From Streptomyces acidiscabies (lineage in GTDB: Bacteria > Actinomycetota > Actinomycetes > Streptomycetales > Streptomycetaceae), in NCBI RefSeq assembly GCF_020010905.1, contig NZ_JAGJBY010000002.1:4216001-4280000 (forward strand): a stretch of 64,000 nt of DNA, read 5' to 3'. This document shows, in pieces, positions 52,489 through 62,792 of the stretch. The translations under genes were made by a program, and so were the position numbers. Every line of letters starts with the position of its first letter. Position 1 is the first letter of the stretch. Below the pieces are notes generated by a model. The model searched no databases and was not told the DNA's origin. It saw only the letters and a program-made list of their open reading frames with translations.

Positions 52489-53472
52489 ATGGAGCAGCGC
52501 GCATTCACACGGGCCGGACGGTCCGCATCCGTCATCGGCCTCGGTACCTGGCAGCTCGGCGCCGACTGGGGCGATGTCGACGAGAAGGAGGCCCTCGCGG
52601 TCCTGGACGCGGCCGTCGAGTCCGGCGTCACCTTCTTCGACACCGCCGACGTCTACGGCGACGGCCTCAGCGAACAGACCATCGCGACGTACCTGCGCTC
52701 CCGCCCGGAGCAGGACATCTTCGTCGCCACCAAGATGGGCCGCCGCGTCGAGCAGCTCCCCGAGAACTACGTACTCGACAACTTCCGCGCCTGGAACGAC
52801 CGTTCACGCCGCAACCTGGGCGTCGACCGCCTCGACCTGGTCCAGCTGCACTGCCCGCCCACCCCCGTCTACTCCACCGACGAGGTCTTCGACGCCCTCG
52901 ACACCCTGGTCGCGGAGGAGCGCATCGCGCACTACGGGGTCAGCGTCGAGACGTGCGCGGAGGCGCTCACCGCGATCGCCCGCCCCGGTGTCGCGAGCGT
53001 TCAGATCATCCTCAACCCGTTCCGCCTCAAGCCCCTCGCCGAGGTCCTCCCGGCCGCCGAGAAGGCGGGGGTCGCGATCATCGCGCGCGTACCGCTCGCC
53101 TCCGGCCTGCTGTCCGGGAAGTACACCAAGGACACGGTGTTCCCGGCCAACGACCACCGCACCTACAACCGGCACGGCGAGTCCTTCGACCAGGGCGAGA
53201 CCTTCTCCGGCGTCGACTACGCGACCGGCGTCGAGGCCGCCGTCGAGTTCGCGGGCCTCGCCCCCGAGGGTGTCACCCCCGCCCAGCTCGCCCTGCGCTG
53301 GATCCTCCAGCAGCCCGGCGTCACCACCGTCATCCCCGGCGCCCGCACCCCCGGACAGGCCCGCGCCAACGCGAGCGCCGCGGACCTGCCCGAACTGGAC
53401 GCCGCCACCCTGGCCTCGATCCGGGACCTGTACGACCGCCGGATCAAGGACCAGGTCGAGAACCGCTGGTAG
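52489..53472 (+). CDS. Aldo/keto reductase
   Basis: A 327-residue aldo/keto reductase. The tetrad is complete: Asp and Tyr in FFDTADVYGDG near residues 45-55, Lys in VATKMGRRV near 83, and His in LVQLHCPPTPVY near 120. The NADPH end reads VIPGARTPGQARANA. It resembles the AKR11/12-like reductases of Actinobacteria with unknown natural substrate. CAGACT (52477-52482) ends six bases before the ATG, so a leaderless transcript is plausible. It is divergent from the oxidase gene and convergent with the next gene, with 3 bases between stops. Confidence 0.88.
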   Translation: MEQRAFTRAGRSASVIGLGTWQLGADWGDVDEKEALAVLDAAVESGVTFFDTADVYGDGLSEQTIATYLRSRPEQDIFVATKMGRRVEQLPENYVLDNFRAWNDRSRRNLGVDRLDLVQLHCPPTPVYSTDEVFDALDTLVAEERIAHYGVSVETCAEALTAIARPGVASVQIILNPFRLKPLAEVLPAAEKAGVAIIARVPLASGLLSGKYTKDTVFPANDHRTYNRHGESFDQGETFSGVDYATGVEAAVEFAGLAPEGVTPAQLALRWILQQPGVTTVIPGARTPGQARANASAADLPELDAATLASIRDLYDRRIKDQVENRW

Positions 53473-53475
53473 CGG

Positions 53476-54510
53476 CTACTCGGCGCTCCGTGCCTTGCGC
53501 AGGGAGGAGATGCAGCTTCCGATCGCCTCCTGCAACTCCTCCAGCTGCTTGACCATGTCGTCCTCGTAGAAGTCCTGCGCGTCGTCGAAGGTCAGCTCCT
53601 CGAAGACCTTCGTGGCCCGCTGGAGGCTGCTGTAGAACTTCGTGCGCCGCTCCTGGACCCGCAGTTCGGGATCGGCCTCGACGGTCTCCACGACGAGGTT
53701 CTTCATCGTGTCGTACGCCTCGGTCGCCCACTCGCCGGCGTCCTCGTCGTCGCTCAGCTCGTCGATGAGGGACAGGTGCCGCTCGGCCTCCTCGCGCAGC
53801 GACACCGGCGCGTCGATCATCTGCCCGGCCGGGGTCTTCACCTGGCCGGACTCGGCGATCTGCCGGACGTACCCGATCCGGTCGGCGGAGCGGCTCTCGG
53901 TGGCGACGGCCTTCTTCAGGTCGTCGGTCCGTACGACGTCCCGGGCCAGCTCGGCCTGGAGCGTCGGGTCCTCCTTGATGCGGTCCAGGAGGGCGGCGCG
54001 GGCCGCGCGCGCGGTGGAGGGGTCGGCGAGGATCGCGGCGCGCAGGGCGGTCGGGTTCTCGGCGACCTCCAGGGCCTTCGTCGGCCGGATGCCCTCCGCC
54101 TCGGCCGCCTCGGAGATCGCGGTGCCGCGCTCGGAAGTGGCGCTGGAGCGGGAGACGTAGTAGCTCAGCCAGACGTCCGCGTCCGGGAGCTGGATGTCCT
54201 GGCCGGGTTCCAGCTCCTCGAACTGCGGGACGAGACCGTCGTCGGCGGCCTTGTCCCACGCCTTGTAGTAGCGCATCACGCGCTCGGGCGAGCACTCGGC
54301 CAGCTCGGCGAACTCCTTCGCCGACACCTTGTCGCTCTCGCCCGCGGCCTGACCGCCGGGCCGCACACTGCGCGCCACCTTCAGGCCGAAGGCCCACCCG
54401 CCGGTGCGCGCGTACGCGCCGAACTCCCGCGCGTCCCGCACCACGGCATCGGCGAGCGGGGCGAACTCCACCTCGGCGGGCATCTCGGACGGGTCGATCG
54501 CCAGGGTCAC
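53476..54510 (-). CDS. Uncharacterised helical protein with a ParB-like HTH region
   Basis: A 344-residue soluble, acidic, mostly helical protein. Residues about 60-130 (KVSAKEFAELAECSPERVMRYYKAWDKAADDGLVP, in parts) look like a helix-turn-helix, similar to the HTH of ParB-like or KorB-like DNA-binding proteins. The rest is charged, with many Glu and Ala residues and a possible coiled coil near 300-340 (DDMVKQLEELQEAIGSCISSL). I cannot assign a family. The GTG at 54510 has GAGGAG 9 bases upstream. It is convergent with the aldo/keto reductase. A DNA-binding role is a guess from the HTH. Confidence 0.6.
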   Translation of the reverse strand: MTLAIDPSEMPAEVEFAPLADAVVRDAREFGAYARTGGWAFGLKVARSVRPGGQAAGESDKVSAKEFAELAECSPERVMRYYKAWDKAADDGLVPQFEELEPGQDIQLPDADVWLSYYVSRSSATSERGTAISEAAEAEGIRPTKALEVAENPTALRAAILADPSTARAARAALLDRIKEDPTLQAELARDVVRTDDLKKAVATESRSADRIGYVRQIAESGQVKTPAGQMIDAPVSLREEAERHLSLIDELSDDEDAGEWATEAYDTMKNLVVETVEADPELRVQERRTKFYSSLQRATKVFEELTFDDAQDFYEDDMVKQLEELQEAIGSCISSLRKARSAE

Positions 54511-54642
54511 GGAAGACTCCTCAAGAGAACGGAACGTGCAGACCGGCAGCCTATATCGACCCGTTGATACGGCTTTGGCAAGACCCGCGCGGTCACGCCA
54601 GGACCGGCCGAAACGTCACCTCAACTCGGCCGGAAGGTCCGT

Positions 54643-56247
54643 TCAGTTCGGGCGGAACGTCCGGAAGAACGTCTTGAGCGCCTCCACGTTGGCCGGCTTC
54701 TCCCAGTCCGCCTCCGGCGTCGTCCAGCGCAGCGAGAACCCGGAGTGCTCACCGGTCAGGAACCCCCGCCCGAAGGTCCGCAGCGACATGCCGTGCGCGT
54801 CCTTCACGACCCACTCCATGTCGGCCGCCTTGAACCCCTGGTACGTCGTCGCCCGGATCTCCCCGATCCGCCGGAACCCCTCCTCCTGCCGCAGCTCCGG
54901 CTCGACCGTGTCGCGCCACACCTCGACCGGGTCGGGGCCGAGCTGCGTGCTGTAGGTGACGGCGAGCGTCCGGCCGTCGCCCTTCGCGCCGAAGGTGATC
55001 CGGTACGCCAGATCGCCCTGCTTCGAGACCTCCTGCCGCTTCCACCCCTCCGGCAGGTCGATCGTGAAGCCCTCGGGCGCGCGGTACCGCTGGAACTCGG
55101 GGGCGGGCGGGGCGGACGCGGACGGGGGCGCCGACGGGGACGGCGGGGGCGCGGACGGAGAGGCGGGCGCCGTGGGGGTCGGGGAAGGCGCGGGAGGGAC
55201 GGTCTGTCCGACTTCGTTGTCCGTAGGGGCCGCCGCGGTCGCCGAGGGCCGGGGCTGCGCGTCCGTGCCCGCGTCCTGCGTGCCCGGCAGCTGGTGCGTC
55301 GCCGCGAGCGCCGCGACGGCCACCGTCACGACCGCGAGCGCCGTTCCCGCCGCCATCGCCCGGCCGCGCCACGCCGGCGCCGCGTGCAGCACGGCGTACG
55401 CGCGCCGCAGCCGGGGCGCCGGGGTGAGGTGCGGGTTCTCGTCCAGCGTCCGGGTCAGGGACTGCCGCAGCACCGACCGCGTCAGCCGCTCCCGGGAGTC
55501 CTTGCGCAACAGGCCCTGTACGGTCCCGGCGAGCGGACCGGCGCGCAGGGGCGCGCGCAAGGGCAGCCGGTCCACGCCCCGCAGGGTCGCGTCGGTCCGG
55601 TCGCGGTCCCGGAACGGGGGCCGCCCCTCCAGCAGCGTGTACAGGATCGCGCCCAGCGCCCACAGGTCCGCCGCCGGGCCGATCCGCTCGTCGCGGGCCT
55701 GCTCCGGCGAGGCGTACGACGGGGCCGCGACCCGGGGCGCGAGCGTCGCGCCGACCAGACCGAAGCCGGTGAGGACGACGGGGCCCCGGTCCCGGACGAA
55801 GATCTGGCCCGGGCTCAGCTCGCCGTGCGTGATGCCCTCGCCGTGCGCCACCTCCAGGACGTCAAGGACCTCCAGGACGATCGCCGCCGCCCGCGCGGGG
55901 TGGAACGAGCCCTGCTGCTCGATCAGCTGCCCCAGCGGCAGGCCGTCGATCCACTCGGTGACCGTCCACAGCGAGCCGTCCTCCGCGACCGCGTCGAGCA
56001 CCGCCGCGATCCGTCCCGGGCACAGCCGGGTCATCGTCGCCGCCATCCGCCGCACCCCCCGCGCGGCGATCCGCCCGTCCTCCTCCGCCGTCCCCTCCGG
56101 CAGTCCGATCCGCGTCACCAGGCAGGGCCTGCCGTCCTGCGCGTCCTGGCCGTACCAGCTGACGCGGTTCGTCTCCCGTTGGACGACGTCGAGGAGGAGG
56201 TATCTGCCGGCGATCAACTCGTGCGTGGAGACGTGCGCCTTGACCAT
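54643..56247 (-). CDS. Membrane pseudokinase with extracytoplasmic Pro-rich linker and sensor domain
   Basis: A 534-residue protein. The kinase-like domain (about 10-270) has lost catalytic motifs: the glycine loop is absent (VVQRETNRVSWYG), the Lys strand is CLVTRIGLP, HRD is replaced by THGELSPGQ near 138, and DFG reads TGFGL near 158. The ASPEQ and ADLWALGAILYTLLEGRPPF segments remain, so the fold is kept. One membrane segment (about 322-342) and a Pro/Ser-rich linker lead to an extracytoplasmic C-terminal domain (about 415-534, FTIDLPEGWKRQEV). The ATG at 56247 was chosen for its GAGGG spacing; one at 56253 is also possible. It probably acts as a scaffold or sensor. Confidence 0.82.
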   Translation of the reverse strand: MVKAHVSTHELIAGRYLLLDVVQRETNRVSWYGQDAQDGRPCLVTRIGLPEGTAEEDGRIAARGVRRMAATMTRLCPGRIAAVLDAVAEDGSLWTVTEWIDGLPLGQLIEQQGSFHPARAAAIVLEVLDVLEVAHGEGITHGELSPGQIFVRDRGPVVLTGFGLVGATLAPRVAAPSYASPEQARDERIGPAADLWALGAILYTLLEGRPPFRDRDRTDATLRGVDRLPLRAPLRAGPLAGTVQGLLRKDSRERLTRSVLRQSLTRTLDENPHLTPAPRLRRAYAVLHAAPAWRGRAMAAGTALAVVTVAVAALAATHQLPGTQDAGTDAQPRPSATAAAPTDNEVGQTVPPAPSPTPTAPASPSAPPPSPSAPPSASAPPAPEFQRYRAPEGFTIDLPEGWKRQEVSKQGDLAYRITFGAKGDGRTLAVTYSTQLGPDPVEVWRDTVEPELRQEEGFRRIGEIRATTYQGFKAADMEWVVKDAHGMSLRTFGRGFLTGEHSGFSLRWTTPEADWEKPANVEALKTFFRTFRPN

Positions 56248-56407
56248 GGTCATCCCTCGCTGAACCCCCGGAGTTTCGCTCCCTTTCCCAGTGGTACGGC
56301 GCGCGGGGCGCGGTGCGTTCAAAGCATCCGCGATTTCCGGGGGGAATCTGTCTTTCATTCAAAAGCGGCGGGGTGTGCGGGGAAACGTATGTGCGAGGAA
56401 AGGGGAT

Positions 56408-57766
56408 TCAGGCGCCGAATAGCTGCGTCCAGTACGTCCCCGAGGGGCCGCCGCCTGCGAAGCCGACACCGAGGTGGGTGAAATCCGCCTTGAGGATGTT
56501 GGCCCGATGTCCCGGACTGTTCATCCAGCCTTCCACCACCTCTGCCGCCGAACGCTGGCCGCAGGCGATGTTCTCCCCGATCGACCGTTTCACCGAACCC
56601 GCCGCCTTGGCCCGGTCCCAGGGCTGAGTGCCTTCGGGGGAGGTGTGCGAGTAGAAGGCGCGGGCCGCCATGTCGACGCAGTACGCGCGCGCCGCACGCG
56701 CGAGGGGGCCGTCGGGGGCGAGCGGCCCGAGGCCGGCGCGTATCCGCTCGCGGTTGGTGAGTTCGAGCACCTCCGCCTCCACCCGGTCGAGCCCGGCCGG
56801 GGTGAGGGGGCTCGCCCAGACGGCGGTCCAGTACGCGTCGGCCCGCGCCACACCCACGTGCGTGAACACCGGGTCCTGAACCGTACGGCGGGTGTCCCCG
56901 CCGCTCAGGCAGTACTCGACGAACTCGGCATGCGTCCGGGGCCCGGACACCAGGTGCTCCCCGACAGCGAGGTACGCGAACCCGGCCGCCGTGACCCGCT
57001 GGAACACGGAGACCCCGTCCCGCCCCTCGACCCCGAGCTTCCCGGCGGCGGCCATGGCGGCGGCGTGCGCGCGGGCGGCGGAGGTGAGACGGGGGTCGAG
57101 GACGACGGGGGGTGAACCGGCTTGCGCGCGGGCGGGGTTGACGAGGGCGAGGAAGCCGTCGGGGTCGGGGGCGTGGGCGGAGGAGGCCGGGCGGGGTGGG
57201 GCGGCGGACACGGGAGCCGCCGGTGCTCGGCGTGCGCCGCCTGCCGTGCCGGTCCTGGTGACCGCCTCCGTGTGGTCCTCCGCTCCGTCGTCCGTGACGT
57301 CCACGCCGAAGTCCCGTGCCAGGCCCGCCAGTCCGTCCGCGTACCCCTGTCCCAGCGCGCGGACCTTCCAGGTGCCCGCCCTGCGGTAGACCTCCGCGAG
57401 CAGAAGGACCGTCTCCGTGCGGACGGGGGCCGGGGTGAAGCGGGTCAGGACGTGGCCCCGGGGGTCGGTGACCTGGAGGGTCGGGGTGGGGAGGCGGGCC
57501 AACTGTGTGCCGGGGTCCGCCGGGCTGACGACCAGCGTCACGCGCGAGGCCCCGGTTCGCAGCCTCGCCGGGTCCAGGGTCAGGGTGTCGCCGTGGAGGC
57601 GCGCTCCGGGGGCCGTCGGCTGGTTGAAGAACACGAAGTCCGCGTCGCCGCGGACCTTGCCGTCGTCGTCGGTGATCAGGGCGCTCACGTCGAAGGGTCC
57701 CGGTACCCGGAAGGTCCACGCGCCGCTCGGGAGGGCCGTGTTGCCCCCGGGTACCAGTTCGCTCAT
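56408..57766 (-). CDS. TerD-CAP-CAP fusion protein
   Basis: A 452-residue protein joining an N-terminal TerD domain (about 1-160; ELVPGGNTALPSGAWTFRV and the calcium-site-like segment ITDDDGKVRGDADFVFFNQP) to two CAP/SCP domains. CAP1 (about 205-315) is degenerate (FLALVNPARAQAGSPPVVL then YLAVGEHLV). CAP2 (about 325-450) is well preserved (LELTNRERIRAGL, FYSHTSPEG, SIGENIACG, SPGHRANIL). No signal peptide is present although CAP proteins are usually secreted, while TerD proteins are cytoplasmic tellurite and stress factors. The ATG at 57766 is the canonical TerD start. Single gene; activity unknown. Confidence 0.82.
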   Translation of the reverse strand: MSELVPGGNTALPSGAWTFRVPGPFDVSALITDDDGKVRGDADFVFFNQPTAPGARLHGDTLTLDPARLRTGASRVTLVVSPADPGTQLARLPTPTLQVTDPRGHVLTRFTPAPVRTETVLLLAEVYRRAGTWKVRALGQGYADGLAGLARDFGVDVTDDGAEDHTEAVTRTGTAGGARRAPAAPVSAAPPRPASSAHAPDPDGFLALVNPARAQAGSPPVVLDPRLTSAARAHAAAMAAAGKLGVEGRDGVSVFQRVTAAGFAYLAVGEHLVSGPRTHAEFVEYCLSGGDTRRTVQDPVFTHVGVARADAYWTAVWASPLTPAGLDRVEAEVLELTNRERIRAGLGPLAPDGPLARAARAYCVDMAARAFYSHTSPEGTQPWDRAKAAGSVKRSIGENIACGQRSAAEVVEGWMNSPGHRANILKADFTHLGVGFAGGGPSGTYWTQLFGA

Positions 57767-57831
57767 CGTGCCGCCCCGCCGTCGTTCCGTACCCCTTCCA
57801 ACGGGCGGCCCGGCGTGACGGTTCCCGCCGG

Positions 57832-59049
<1,218 letters not shown>

Positions 59050-59189
59050 TCACCACTCCGAGGCCGACGCACAGATGACGTTCCGTCACCCGGTGTGCGT
59101 CGCTGACGCGCCTCAGTATTGCCCCGGAGGGCGAGGAAACCGATGACCCGCGCGCGGGCGGACCCGTCGGGTTATCTCACCGGTTCATC

Positions 59190-59543
59190 TCACCGGTGCA
59201 GGGAGTGGGCCCAGTCCTCGGGCACCCGTCCCGCCGGACCCGGCACCGCCTGGTCCTCGGGACGGTTCACCGGCGGCGCCAGCTCCGGCCCCGTCTCGTA
59301 CAGCTCGTCGCGCGCGTAGTCCCAGAACCAGCCCTCCCCGGGCTCGTAACTGCGCACCACGGGATGCCCGGTCGCCTTGTAGTGACCCGTCGCGTGCTGA
59401 GCGGGCGAGGAGTCGCAGCAGCCGACGTGCCCGCACTGTGCGCACCGCCGCAGGTGGAACCACCACCCGCCCGCCGCGTCGCAGTCCACGCACCCGGGTC
59501 CGCTGGGCGGCACGCCCGGGTCGACACCGGCGAGTTCGGTCAT
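59190..59543 (-). CDS. UBP-type zinc finger protein
   Basis: A 117-residue protein with a UBP-type zinc finger: paired Cys at GCVDCDAAG and CAQCGHVGC, then CDSSPAQHATGHYKATGHPVVRSYEPGEGWFWDY (residues about 37-75, in parts). In eukaryotes this domain binds ubiquitin C-termini; in bacteria its ligand is unclear and it often sits beside sensor kinases and thioredoxin reductase-like genes, as here. It is the last gene of a three-gene operon. Its ATG overlaps the kinase stop by four bases. Confidence 0.87.
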   Translation of the reverse strand: MTELAGVDPGVPPSGPGCVDCDAAGGWWFHLRRCAQCGHVGCCDSSPAQHATGHYKATGHPVVRSYEPGEGWFWDYARDELYETGPELAPPVNRPEDQAVPGPAGRVPEDWAHSLHR

Positions 59544-60988
59544 GACGGGTCCTCCTCGGGGAGCGGGAGCGGTGCGGTCAGCGGCAGCAGCACCTGGAAC
59601 CGGGTGTCCCCGGGGACGGACTCCACCTGCAGGCTGCCGTGGTGCTTGTTGACGACGATCCGCCACGAGATGTCAAGACCGAGCCCGGTGCCCTCGCCGA
59701 CCGGCTTGGTCGTGAAGAACGGGTCGAAGATCCGGTCGCGGATGTCGGCGGGCACCCCGGCGCCGGTGTCGCGGAACTCCACGAGCAACTGCTCGCCCTC
59801 GCGCGCGGTGCGGATCGTCAGGGTGCCCTCGCCGTCCATCGCGTGGACGGCGTTGTCGATGAGGTTCGTCCACACCTGGTTGAGTTCCGCCGGATATGCG
59901 GGAACTTCTGGGAGTGTCCGGTCGTAGTCCTTCACAACGGCGACGAGTCTGCCGAGTTTGCCGGAGAGCATGAGGAGGGTGCTGTCGAGAAGCTCATGGA
60001 CGTCGACGTCGCGGTAGGAAGCGCGGTCGAGCTGCGAGTACTGCTTCGCGGCGTCGACCAGATGCGAGATGCGGGTGGTGGAGTCCTCGATCTCGGACAT
60101 CAGCAGCTCGGTCTCGACCGTGTAGTTGAGCCAGCCTACCGCCCCAGGGAGGATCTCCTCGCCGACGGCCACCGCGACCTGCTCCAGCCAGTCCACGTCG
60201 AGCCCGGCCTGCACGAAGGTCGGCGCGAGCCGCCACCCCTCGGTCACGCCGCGCTCGTCGAGCCAGTCGGCGATCTCGTCCTCCCGGTCGGACGCCTCGA
60301 TCGGGCTCAGCGCGGGCGCCTTGCCGACCCGCTCGGCCGTCCGCTCCTGGATCTCGATCAGCCGCGTCAACGCCTCGCGGTCGTACGGCCCGGAGGCGAT
60401 CACGGCGAGCTTGTGCCGCATCTTCGCCACCCGCTCCCGCAGCGACGCCGTCGCGCGCACGGCAGCCGCCGCCGGGTTGTTCAGCTCGTGCGTGAGACCC
60501 GCCGACAGCGAGCCCAGCGCGAGCAGCCGCTCCCGCTGGGCGACCGTCCGCTGCGTGTTGCGGGAGCCGAAGAACATGCCCTCCAGCATGTGCACGGCCA
60601 TCGGGAACCAGTCCCGCATCATCGCCGCGAACGCCTCGGACGGCAGCACGAAGAACCGGGACGGCTCGGTCACCCGCATCGACCCGGCGTACACCTGGGG
60701 CACCCGGTCCCCGAGGAACGCCTGCATCGACCCCGAGTACACGCCGCGCTGCGAGGTCCGGTTGATCTCCACGTCGTCCACGCCGACCCGCCGCGACAGC
60801 ACGACGGTGCCCTGGATCATCACGTAGAAGCAGGTCGCCGGCTCGCCCTCGGCGTACACCGGGCCCGGCTCGAACTTCTCGACCCGGCCCACCGCGCACA
60901 GCCGCCCGAGCTGCTCCGGGGTCAGGTCCTCGAACAGGAACAGCGACCCGATCTCCGCCGGGTCGCAGGGCAGCACGACCCCGCTCAC
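59540..60988 (-). CDS. Histidine kinase with N-terminal cyclic-nucleotide-binding domain
   Basis: A 482-residue soluble sensor kinase. An N-terminal cNMP-binding-type domain (about 13-130; FEPGPVYAEGEPATCFYVM then GTVVLSRRVG, SGSMQAFLG) precedes the dimerisation helix with phospho-acceptor His167 in LSAGLTHELNNPAAAA. The ATPase has an N-box near 370 (NQVWTNLIDNAVHAMDGEG) and G-boxes FRDTGAGVP and GEGTGLGLDISWRI. It phosphorylates or senses in the same operon as a response-regulator fusion, so the two are probable partners. The GTG at 60988 overlaps the upstream stop by four bases. No membrane segment is evident. Confidence 0.88.
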   Translation of the reverse strand: MSGVVLPCDPAEIGSLFLFEDLTPEQLGRLCAVGRVEKFEPGPVYAEGEPATCFYVMIQGTVVLSRRVGVDDVEINRTSQRGVYSGSMQAFLGDRVPQVYAGSMRVTEPSRFFVLPSEAFAAMMRDWFPMAVHMLEGMFFGSRNTQRTVAQRERLLALGSLSAGLTHELNNPAAAAVRATASLRERVAKMRHKLAVIASGPYDREALTRLIEIQERTAERVGKAPALSPIEASDREDEIADWLDERGVTEGWRLAPTFVQAGLDVDWLEQVAVAVGEEILPGAVGWLNYTVETELLMSEIEDSTTRISHLVDAAKQYSQLDRASYRDVDVHELLDSTLLMLSGKLGRLVAVVKDYDRTLPEVPAYPAELNQVWTNLIDNAVHAMDGEGTLTIRTAREGEQLLVEFRDTGAGVPADIRDRIFDPFFTTKPVGEGTGLGLDISWRIVVNKHHGSLQVESVPGDTRFQVLLPLTAPLPLPEEDPS

Positions 60989-62661
60989 GACTGCTCCAGG
61001 TACCGGTGGACGAGCATGACGGCCATGGCTCCCTCTCCTACGGCGGACGCGACCCGCTTCGCGGACTCCGCGCGCGCGTCCCCGGCGACGAACACGCCGG
61101 GCACGCTGGTCTCCAGGTGGTACGGCGGCCGGTCCAGCTCCCAGCCCGCCGGGGGCCGCCCGTCCGGCGTCAGGTCGGGCCCGGCGAGAATGAAGCCGCG
61201 CCCGTCGCGCTGCACCGTCTCGTCGAGCCAGTCCGTCAGGGGCGCCGCCCCGATGAACACGAACAGCCACTGCGCGTCGACCAGTTCACTCGCCCCGCCC
61301 GCCACGTCCCGCAGCGTCAGCTGCTCCAGGTGGTCGGTGCCATGAGCCGACTCGACGACCGTGTGCGGGCGCACCGAGATGTTCGGCGCCTGCTCGATCT
61401 GCTGGATCAGGTAGTGCGACATCGACGCCGACAGGTCAGGACCGCGCACCAGCAGCGTCACCGACTTCGCGCCCTTGGCCAGGTACATCGCCGCCTGCCC
61501 GGCCGAGTTCGCACCGCCCACGATGTACACGTCGTGCCCCTGGCAGGACGGCGCCTCCGTCAGCGCCGACCCGTAGAACACCCCGCGCCCGGTGAGGTCC
61601 TGCGCCCCGGGACACTCCAGCTGCCGGTACGACACGCCCGTCGCGAGGATCACGCTGTGCGCGGCGACCGACGAGCCGTCCGCGAACCGCACCACCCGCG
61701 CGGAGCCGCTCGCGTCCAGGCCCGTCACCTCGCGCGCGGTGAGGATCTCCGCCCCGAACTTCGCCGCCTGACGGCGCGCCCGCTCGGTGAGCTGACCGCC
61801 GGACACCCCGTCGGGGAAGCCCAGGTAGTTCTCGATGCGCGAACTCTGCCCCGCCTGCCCGCCGGTCGCCGACCGCTCCACGAGCACCGTCCGCAGCCCC
61901 TCCGACGCCCCGTACACGGCCGACCCGAGCCCCGCCGGGCCGCCGCCGATCACCACCAGGTCGTAGAAGTCGGCCGCCGGCGTCGTCGCGAGGCCCACGC
62001 GCGCGGCCAGCTCCGCGTCACCCGGCTCGACCAGCGCAGCGCCCTCCTCGGTGACCACCAGCGGCAGCCGCTCGCCGTCCGCGCTGGCCGCCGCGAGCAG
62101 CCGCCGGCCCTCCGGCTCGTCCGAGGAGTACCACCGGTAGGGCACCTGGTTGCGCGCCAGGAACTCCCGCACCTCCGAGGAGCGCGCCGACCAGCGGTGC
62201 CCGACCACCTTCGTCGTCGGCACCGGCCGGTGGTCGCTGCGCCGCCATGCCTCCAGCAGGTCGTCCAGGACCGGGTAGAGCTTCTCCTCCGGCGGGTCCC
62301 ACGGCTTCAGCAGGTAGTGGTCCAGATCGACCACGTTGATCGCGTCGATCGCCGCGTTCGTGTCCGCGTACGCCGTCAGCAGCACCCGGCGCGCACCCGG
62401 GTACACGTCCAGTGCCTGCTCCAGGAACTCGATGCCGTTCATCTGCGGCATCCGGTAGTCCGCGAGGATCACCGCGACCAGATCGCCGCGCAGCTTCAGC
62501 TCCCGCAGCGCCTCCAACGCCGACTCACCGGACTCGGCGCGCACGATGCGGTGCCCGGCGCCGTAGCGGCGCCTCAGATCACGGGCGACGGCGCGGGAGA
62601 CCCCCGGGTCGTCGTCCACGGTCAGGATGACGGTCCGCGCTGTTTCGGCGGCCTGTGTCAT
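60985..62661 (-). CDS. Response regulator fused to a thioredoxin-reductase-like flavoprotein
   Basis: A 558-residue fusion. The receiver domain (1-130) has DDD16-18, phospho-acceptor Asp68 in ILADYRMP, Thr96 and Lys119. A linker (about 130-225) with a thioredoxin-like hint (SSEVREFLARNQVPYRWYS) precedes the reductase-like part. That part has FAD motif GGGPAG (239-244), TGGQAGQSSRIENYLGFPDG, and NADPH motif VGGANSAGQA (381-390). The usual CxxC redox pair is missing; only Cys373 (EAPSCQG) lies there, so disulfide reductase activity is doubtful. It is the first gene of the operon and likely the response partner of the kinase. The ATG at 62661 is the family start. Confidence 0.88.
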   Translation of the reverse strand: MTQAAETARTVILTVDDDPGVSRAVARDLRRRYGAGHRIVRAESGESALEALRELKLRGDLVAVILADYRMPQMNGIEFLEQALDVYPGARRVLLTAYADTNAAIDAINVVDLDHYLLKPWDPPEEKLYPVLDDLLEAWRRSDHRPVPTTKVVGHRWSARSSEVREFLARNQVPYRWYSSDEPEGRRLLAAASADGERLPLVVTEEGAALVEPGDAELAARVGLATTPAADFYDLVVIGGGPAGLGSAVYGASEGLRTVLVERSATGGQAGQSSRIENYLGFPDGVSGGQLTERARRQAAKFGAEILTAREVTGLDASGSARVVRFADGSSVAAHSVILATGVSYRQLECPGAQDLTGRGVFYGSALTEAPSCQGHDVYIVGGANSAGQAAMYLAKGAKSVTLLVRGPDLSASMSHYLIQQIEQAPNISVRPHTVVESAHGTDHLEQLTLRDVAGGASELVDAQWLFVFIGAAPLTDWLDETVQRDGRGFILAGPDLTPDGRPPAGWELDRPPYHLETSVPGVFVAGDARAESAKRVASAVGEGAMAVMLVHRYLEQS

Positions 62662-62792
62662 ACGTTTTCCACCCCGAGTGCTCAGGTCCAGGGCGTGCGG
62701 CCCTGGGCGACACCGGCCATCGTAGGGTCGGAAGGGAACAAACGCTCGGCCTCGCGGCCACCGCGCGGGGCCACGACCGGGAAGGCGGCACC

